Shown: positions 59,012 to 64,000 of the stretch, one piece after another
Position numbering within the stretch: the stretch's first letter is position 1
Layout: each line of letters starts with the position of its first letter
Notes under the pieces: model-generated
The model's input: the letters and a program-made list of their open reading frames with translations, nothing else
The model's database searches: none
What the model was told of the DNA's origin: nothing
Program-made: the position numbers and the translations under genes
Assembly (NCBI GenBank): GCA_964017185.1
Contig: OZ024882.1
Location: 36,814,488-36,878,487 of the forward strand
Length of the DNA stretch: 64,000 nt
Reading direction: 5' to 3'
From: Rugalucina vietnamica
Lineage: Eukaryota > Mollusca > Bivalvia > Lucinida > Lucinidae

Positions 59012-59298
59012 AGGACAAAGTCTTCCGTCAACAATTTTCGACCGAACTCAGTAGGCGAAGGCAACTGGAGTTGGTTTGAGCGAGCTCGATGATAAATCAG
59101 CAGTTGGTACAAGCATCTAAGGAGATGCTGATGAAATGCATCCTCTGTTGGGGGCATGAGTCTGAGATCAGTACCTGAAGGAAATATATGCTGACGCAAC
59201 AAGTCTAAATCATTAAACCCACCCTTGCCGTACAATGTGGCAACAAAGTACCTTGCCTCAGCTACGATTGGCTCTGTAACCTGAGTATTACCATCCAT
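59008..59298 (-). CDS. Academ-like gene, segment 6: conserved MPPTEDAF region
   Basis: 96 codons: AEARYFVATLYGKGGFNDLDLLR, then LMPPTEDAFHQHLLRCLYQL and LPSPTEFGRK. This block follows the nuclease domain in the same family of proteins. It is in the same frame as segment 5; only a TGA at 59305-59307 separates them. Confidence 0.55.
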   Translation of the reverse strand: MDGNTQVTEPIVAEARYFVATLYGKGGFNDLDLLRQHIFPSGTDLRLMPPTEDAFHQHLLRCLYQLLIYHRARSNQLQLPSPTEFGRKLLTEDFVL

Positions 59299-59304
59299 GG
59301 CAAG

Positions 59305-59898
59305 TCAAAATTGGGACATATTTGGAAAGGACTCTACAAGGTCTAGAGCGGTGGTTGCTGCTTTGCGTTTGCCTTTCCGAAAGAAATAACTGGTTGTGTC
59401 ACATCCACTTAATACATAGGCACATAATAAAGAGCCAATGACTTCTTTGGCTGGTTTTTCACATTTTTCAGAAAGTGCATGAACCATATCATGTATTGGT
59501 ATGAATGAATCATTTTTCTGAATCCAAAGTTGCTCAAGTGGAAGGAAGCAGAAGTGGTACATGGCTAGCATGATTAAATCAGTGTCTGTACAGGCAATAA
59601 CCACTCTCTTGTATCCTAAAGTATCGGCACAGTATGCGAGGTGAGCAATTATCCGTGTATCTGCTTCTTCATGTTGTTCACAAGAAAGTGCTGGTATTTC
59701 TACAACTTCGCCATTTCGTACAGCTACACATCTTGATTTTGTCCCAAACAAACCCCCTATTATCGCTATGATATTTTGAGGTATCAATGTTTCAGCATTC
59801 TGGCACAAACAGTTTGAAAAGTAATTCAATAAGGTTCCTTTATTGTTTGCACTGGACATAAAAAAGTACAAGTAGGCAAAGATCAGGAAAAGGAGCAA
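59305..59898 (-). CDS. Academ-like gene, segment 5: FEN1/XPG-like nuclease domain
   Basis: The true exon starts at 59851, after the acceptor TTTTTTATGTCCAG. Acidic motifs are in the order of FEN1/XPG-I nucleases: HEEADTRIIAH (residues 76-86 of the frame), CTDTDLIML (103-111) and SGCDTTSYFFRKGKRKA (164-180). The last resembles the GCDYTxSIxGIGxxxA helix-turn-helix of that superfamily. Asp/Glu at 77, 78, 80, 105, 107 and 167 are candidate metal ligands. The usual N-terminal XPG half is not evident, as in other reduced PIN/FEN-like domains. Inferred role: nicking or flap cutting during transposition. Confidence 0.65.
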   Translation of the reverse strand: MLLFLIFAYLYFFMSSANNKGTLLNYFSNCLCQNAETLIPQNIIAIIGGLFGTKSRCVAVRNGEVVEIPALSCEQHEEADTRIIAHLAYCADTLGYKRVVIACTDTDLIMLAMYHFCFLPLEQLWIQKNDSFIPIHDMVHALSEKCEKPAKEVIGSLLCAYVLSGCDTTSYFFRKGKRKAATTALDLVESFPNMSQF

Positions 59899-60058
59899 TC
59901 AGAAAAAGACCCCCACTCCAAAAACCAAGATGGGAAAAAACCAAACTAACAATCAGGTACTTATACCATGAAAACATTTCGTAAGCCGAATGAGCAGCTA
60001 TTTTCCCAATAGGTGGCCACTCAGTTACCTTAACTTAACTAAAAATATGCAAACATAC
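59852..60058 (-). other. Intron of the Academ-like gene
   Basis: Donor AT|GTATGT at 60058 and acceptor with a T-rich tract ending ATGTCCAG at 59852. Splicing joins CTC CTT AT to T GCA AAC AAT AAA, keeping the frame into NNKGTLLNYF. A near copy of its donor side lies at 2-151. Confidence 0.7.
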
Positions 60059-60065
60059 ATAAGGA

Positions 60066-61106
60066 GTTAATCCCAGTCAGGGATATCAAGAGAATCTTTC
60101 ATGATGTATTCCCTGCCAAGTTCATGTTTCAGCTCTCTGCGTTCTCCCTCATCTCCTATCATATTCTCTGTTGGACCAAAGTCATATCTATCCCCAACAA
60201 TATTCAAATTTGTGCAATCGGCAAACATTGTAACATTTTCTGGATATACTGTTCTGCTAGCTCCTTGAAAGTTCTTGCTTTCATTTTCCTGTACCTTTGG
60301 ATAAAAGCCATGGTGTCTATAAGATAAGTTGTCGCCAACAGAGAATGTGGTAACTCTTGAGGCTGTGCTACTTTACCAGCAACCTTCAAAAGAAGGCTTG
60401 TTAAGAAATCAGATTTAGTTGATTTAATAATTGCAAATCCTGTTTTGAGGTCACTATCTGGTTTAAACATTGATGGAGGGTACTTGCACCATTCATGTGA
60501 AAATGCTTCATTTCTGGTTACTTCATCTGCACCCTGAATGAAACACAATGCCCTTGTCACAGATGATTCATCTTGATACAACTGTATAAGACCTTTATTA
60601 GATGAAGTCTTGCTTTTCTTTTGTACAAAGCCGGTAATTTTAGGAACTTCTATTTTGTCAGTTTCATTCATTTCAGCTGCCACTATTGCTTCTAAACCCT
60701 TTTCCTTTACACTTATTAAATCTACTGAGGGTGCTTTTTCACCAGTTACAATGTTCACAAGCACTGTTTTATCAGTGTCAGAAGAGAAAGGATCTACCAT
60801 TCCCCGTGTTATACTGTCTTGAATCTTAACCACTACCTGTAAATCATCTTTTGACTGTAGTACACTCTCGCCATGATGTTTTGAGATTGGTGTATCCATA
60901 TGGACCATAGATTTTACAGCTTCTGAAACTTTTGTCATTGCTGGAACGGTCTGTATGTACTTGTTTCGAGCTTCACTACTCTGTGATATCCCTTTCAGTA
61001 ATGAGGTTTTTCCTTCCTTGTTATAGGTTTGCTCTAATGCCAAGTCTGTCCATACTCCATTGAAAGGACCAGGAATTTGATGAACTGTAAATTTACCCAA
61101 ACACAT
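60066..61106 (-). CDS. Academ-like gene, segment 4: central core
   Basis: A 300-codon frame (61106-60204) starting GKFTVHQIPGPFNGVWTDLALEQTYNKEGK is followed by Lys/Ser-rich linkers and FKELAEQYIQKML. After a shift near 60222 it continues CTNLNIVGDRYDFG and ends IPDWD at a TAA (60067-60069) eight bases before the splice donor. LALEQTYNKEGK and IVGDRYDFG are typical of this protein family. Catalytic acidic residues of a DDE core cannot be assigned by eye. Confidence 0.55.
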
Positions 61107-61117
61107 CAGGATGTTTT

Positions 61118-61903
61118 TCAGGTAGCTTTTCCATTTCTTTCAAATATAGGGGCAAACAACTCATGTACTTGGTATGTCCAGCAGACACCAGATATGGAAG
61201 CATATTCCTTGTTTTTTTTTAAATGATTTTGCCACAGGCCAGCCCTCTCAGCATACACATACCTTTTGGCAATGAGTATCATTTCTATATACATCACCCA
61301 GAATTTTCCAGTTACCCCTAACTGATCACAGAATTCCTTCCACATTGGAGTCAAATCACAGAGATTTTGAATTGCTGAATCAACATGTGAGTCTAAGTCA
61401 AGTGAATCTTTATTGAATATATCATCTTGTATTGTATAAATATTGAGGTACAAGTCAAATATTTGATTCTGACCATTATGTTCTTTTTCTAACCAATCTT
61501 CAAATGAATTCCACATTAAATTCAACATTGCTTCACATACTAGTGAGTGGCACCTTATGATTTTGTAATAATCCTTTCCAGCCATGACTTTATTAACTGT
61601 ACCCTTCAAGCATACTCCATTGTCAGCGAGAAGGTCTTCTATGCCGCTACCTTTCATAAAATGTCCTACTGCCCCGATAAAATTCTCCATTATGTGAAAT
61701 CCCCCAAGCCTCACAACTAGTGACTTACATTTTACAGGATTCTTCTTAGTAATACCTTTAACAATATCATAGATTGCTTGGTCACAGGTTACTATGGTAG
61801 AACTTTGGTTCATTTGCTGAGTCAAACTCATGAAATAGTCTAGGGATGCTTGTACAACATCAGGATTTGTGGGAGATTGTGGGAAAAAGTGGGCCATATG
61901 CAA
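61118..61903 (-). CDS. Academ-like gene, segment 3
   Basis: 261 codons. SPTNPDVVQASLDYFMSLTQQ and TIVTCDQAIYDIVKGI are followed by VVRLGGFHIMENFIGAVG, a region with several invariant-looking D, H and E residues (CDQ, GGFH, MENF). The 3' end reads into EMEKLPEKHPDVFG of the next frame. Shifts at the T-run 61138-61140 and the C-run 61096-61098 separate it from segment 4. It may hold part of the catalytic core. Confidence 0.55.
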   Translation of the reverse strand: MHMAHFFPQSPTNPDVVQASLDYFMSLTQQMNQSSTIVTCDQAIYDIVKGITKKNPVKCKSLVVRLGGFHIMENFIGAVGHFMKGSGIEDLLADNGVCLKGTVNKVMAGKDYYKIIRCHSLVCEAMLNLMWNSFEDWLEKEHNGQNQIFDLYLNIYTIQDDIFNKDSLDLDSHVDSAIQNLCDLTPMWKEFCDQLGVTGKFWVMYIEMILIAKRYVYAERAGLWQNHLKKNKEYASISGVCWTYQVHELFAPIFERNGKAT

Positions 61904-62936
61904 TTGTTGTTTTCTGCTTAATAGAGCTTTCTAACATTTCACAGTATGTGTTCCAACTTACGGGAGTTGTGTCACTGTCATCTGTACTTATTTGCCTACG
62001 CAGTAAGGCTAGCACTACAAACTTATCCTGGAAAATACTGCCATCGTCTTCCGTGTCTGTAACCTTTATTCCCTTTATAGATCTAGCTGCCCTTCTGTCT
62101 TTTAGACTCAAATTTGACTCTGGTGGATAGAATTCTCCAACAACAGGACGTTGTAATGTGAAAGATCTTGTCTTCTTCGGGATTGTACACTTATTTTCAA
62201 TATTGACAGACTCTGGATACTGGTATATATTATGGCTGGTTGCATGAAGTGTACTACCGTCTTTTGTGTCTTCATGGAAATCTAAGTTGTCAAATGCACA
62301 TTGAGTGAATTCACCTACTTTACAATTAGAAGGCACAAACACACCATAGTCAATAGTCTGTAGTTCAACCTTTTGGACCATAGCTGTTATGTATCGCTGT
62401 GCTTCATAGTAGCTTATGCTGTGTCCAAATCTGTTCAACACTGTGACAATATCTTTACTATGAGTTTGTCTTAAAACATACAATGCTAGACCTATGTGCT
62501 TAGGCATCGGTACCTTAGCTACACATGCCATTATATCTTGGCTAATGTTTAAAACTTTTTCATTGTCAGCAGTTGAAAGCTCTACTCGTCCATTTGCATT
62601 TATTTTTGACTCATCAATATTACATATTATCCAGGCTATCAAATTATAAAGAGCATCTGGAATCATTTGCTTGGTTGCTTCATATGAAACCTCAATATCG
62701 TCACAGTTTTCAGATTCCGTATCTTCTGATAGTTTTTTTCTAATATCTTTTCCCTTTTCTTTCAGCTCTGATCTTACATGTTTACCAACAGCATATATAT
62801 CATGCTGAGCAGAGACGACCCTTTTCTTACTATCATCTTCATCTTCACTGCTGCTACTGCCTTCTGATTCTGTGACCAATGTAGATTCATCAACTCTCTC
62901 TTTTAACCTAGCCGCCATTTGCAAACAATTCACCAA
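61860..62936 (-). CDS. Academ-like gene, segment 2
   Basis: 358 codons. It starts with an acidic Ser-rich linker (ESEGSSSSEDEDDSKKR), then LIAWIICNIDESK, ALYVLRQTHSKDIVTVLNRFGHSISYYEAQRYI and FDNLDFHEDTKDGSTLHATSHNI. The FDNxDxxEDTxDGxxTxHxTxxxI-like stretch looks strongly conserved and is a recognisable block of this family. It overlaps segment 1 in another frame (shift near 62910) and segment 3 (shift at the G-run 61881-61883). Confidence 0.6.
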   Translation of the reverse strand: MVNCLQMAARLKERVDESTLVTESEGSSSSEDEDDSKKRVVSAQHDIYAVGKHVRSELKEKGKDIRKKLSEDTESENCDDIEVSYEATKQMIPDALYNLIAWIICNIDESKINANGRVELSTADNEKVLNISQDIMACVAKVPMPKHIGLALYVLRQTHSKDIVTVLNRFGHSISYYEAQRYITAMVQKVELQTIDYGVFVPSNCKVGEFTQCAFDNLDFHEDTKDGSTLHATSHNIYQYPESVNIENKCTIPKKTRSFTLQRPVVGEFYPPESNLSLKDRRAARSIKGIKVTDTEDDGSIFQDKFVVLALLRRQISTDDSDTTPVSWNTYCEMLESSIKQKTTIAYGPLFPTISHKS

Positions 62937-63870
62937 CTGTAATATCAGAAGAACTGACTATACCTGACTGGTCTTTCTGGGCAACTATTCGAATTGCTGA
63001 ACCAAAGTGTTTGATCAATCGTTTTTTAAGACCTCGTGTTCTGTATGACATACTTTGAGGAACCATTCTTTCAGCCAGAATTTCTCTATATCTGTCTCTT
63101 AACTGTGTTATATAGTAGATAGATTTCTCTTTTATTAAACTGTCAGAATTTTCATCTACTAGAACCAAAAACGCCTCATTGTAAACATTTGGGCTCTCAG
63201 TTCTTTGTTCAGCCATTTCTGTTTGGATATCCTGGGTATCTGTCTCTGGTTGCTTGATATTTGACCTAGCTTTCCTGTTGTAAAAAGTTTTTATGCATGA
63301 TTGGTGGTATCTAAAGTCTGCAGCAACCATATCTAAGCAGGTATCACCGTAACCTTCTATCTTTGTCAGAATAGCATTATCTTGATTTTTTTTGGCCTTT
63401 CTGTGAATCATTTCCTGCCTTTGCTTTGTAGCCACAAGAATTGTGTTCCAAACTCCTTTAGAGTCTCTTTGCTTTTCACAGAGAAAGCAATTGCTTTTCA
63501 TATCAACTTGCTGGTTTCGCCTTTTCCTGGTAGATTCCTCCGCTATATCAGATTTCTCAATCTTCTGTTGCTTTACACCCTTTTTCTGATAGATATGATA
63601 CATGTAATTTCTACAAGAAATATGGTATCTTGGTTTAAGATTAAGCAGAGACTCTGTATTGCTATCATCCAGTAAATCTATTACATTGCCACCTTTAGTA
63701 TGTGATGATAATCTCCTATAGACGTCTTCATCTTCATGGGTTTTAATTGCTTTGACAAAAGTTGCAATGCCTCTTGCTGTCAAATTATTCAGAAGATTGG
63801 CAAATACACACTTTAAGAAATCTGTCTGCAGTACCCTATAATCACGCTTATAAAACAGGACTGGATTCAT
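62908..63870 (-). CDS. Academ-like gene, segment 1: N-terminal Cys/His domain
   Basis: 320 codons with ATG at 63870. RYHISC (81-86) and CFLCEKQ (128-134) are followed, about 60 residues later, by GYGDTCLDMVAADFRYHQSC (173-192), giving a CxxC...C...HxxC zinc-ligand pattern. Basic stretches flank it (STRKRRNQQ; HRKAKKN). The C-terminal part is mixed charged helix (ITQLRDRYREILAERM). This domain opens many uncharacterised mollusc and cnidarian proteins that also carry the nuclease domain. The first ATG may not be the true start because the upstream exon would lie close to or past the window end. Confidence 0.55.
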   Translation of the reverse strand: MNPVLFYKRDYRVLQTDFLKCVFANLLNNLTARGIATFVKAIKTHEDEDVYRRLSSHTKGGNVIDLLDDSNTESLLNLKPRYHISCRNYMYHIYQKKGVKQQKIEKSDIAEESTRKRRNQQVDMKSNCFLCEKQRDSKGVWNTILVATKQRQEMIHRKAKKNQDNAILTKIEGYGDTCLDMVAADFRYHQSCIKTFYNRKARSNIKQPETDTQDIQTEMAEQRTESPNVYNEAFLVLVDENSDSLIKEKSIYYITQLRDRYREILAERMVPQSMSYRTRGLKKRLIKHFGSAIRIVAQKDQSGIVSSSDITVGELFANGG

Positions 63871-64000
63871 GGCTTTGTGTGAATCAATTTTAGTCTACTC
63901 TTGATCTGAACCTGACTTCAAAACATCACCTGAAAGTAAAACCACCACCATATACATGCACTAATATGATACAGTAACGTTACTATGCACAATTACCCTT
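63871..64000. other. Upstream flank of the Academ-like gene
   Basis: About 130 bp of AT-rich sequence. TCACCTGAAAGTAAAACC near 63928-63945 holds AC-rich words that could be a donor on the - strand, but nothing definite is seen. Confidence 0.3.

Larger units (their letters stand above)
58805..63870 (-). pseudogene. Academ-like transposon gene (FEN1/XPG-like nuclease), intron-containing, frameshifted
   Basis: Seven adjoining - strand segments, overlapping or separated by a few bases, read as one ~1,500-residue protein. In order: an N-terminal Cys/His domain with CxxC and YHxxC motifs; a long central part with an acidic Ser-rich linker; a DNA-transposon-like core with MEKLPEKHPDVF and IVGDRYDFGP; a FEN1/XPG-like nuclease domain; a conserved MPPTEDAF region; and a C-terminal cysteine cluster. 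Academ DNA transposons are known for coupling a transposase with an XPG-type nuclease and a Cys-rich zinc motif, so this family is the best fit. I cannot exclude a related uncharacterised family, of which metazoan genomes hold many copies. A 207-bp GT-AG intron (59852-60058) is supported. Breaks: frameshifts near 62910, 61881, 61138, 61096, 60222 and 59035, and in-frame stops at 60067 and 59305. No terminal inverted repeats are visible inside the window; the 5' end may lie beyond 64000. Confidence 0.6.

Overview
The window looks like repeat-rich nuclear DNA of a mollusc, most likely a bivalve. There are no operons or ribosome binding sites. One gene-like region has a GT-AG intron. The dispersed repeats are of kinds I associate with bivalve genomes: the AGCTCACCTGAGCC hairpin family, the 'caccacttggccaatcaaagcc' tandem family, a CR1/L2-superclade LINE and an I/Nimb-like LINE. 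The species call is inference; no host gene is firmly identified.

Layout. 1-1913: non-coding flank with a partial copy of an intron-like block, a tRNA-like SINE head, a ~180-bp tandem repeat and a 15-bp minisatellite. 1914-37359: one giant foldback-type transposable element of 35.4 kb. It has 271-bp near-identical terminal inverted repeats (TIRs) and a 9-bp target-site duplication, and its two arms are tandem arrays of one 363-bp unit: 56 full copies in + orientation, then 37 in - orientation. The arms meet at position 22999/23000 with no spacer. Neither arm encodes a credible protein. 37375-37653: a possible host coding exon with a splice donor, starting 15 bp after the foldback. 37654-41004: mostly unassigned sequence with a truncated LINE 3' end. 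41005-44884: a decayed I/Nimb-like LINE on the - strand with a (AAT)n tail. 44885-49383: non-coding DNA with several direct and tandem repeats. 49384-54816: a nearly full-length CR1/L2-superclade LINE on the + strand. Its ORF1 carries an SGNH-esterase domain, a Gly/Arg-rich minisatellite-encoded tract and a CCHC knuckle; its ORF2 carries endonuclease and reverse transcriptase. 54817-58800: dispersed and tandem repeats, including a ~149-bp hairpin. 58805-63870: a - strand, intron-containing, frameshifted gene for a large protein with an N-terminal Cys/His domain, a FEN1/XPG-like nuclease domain and a C-terminal cysteine cluster. It is best read as an Academ-type DNA transposon or a relative.

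The genes do not form a pathway; the window is a graveyard and nest of mobile DNA. The foldback is the main discovery: a Mutator/Foldback-like non-autonomous element that has turned into an inverted pair of satellite arrays. It shows higher-order repeats, variant blocks mirrored between the arms and a unit that is itself an old dimer of ~181-bp subunits.
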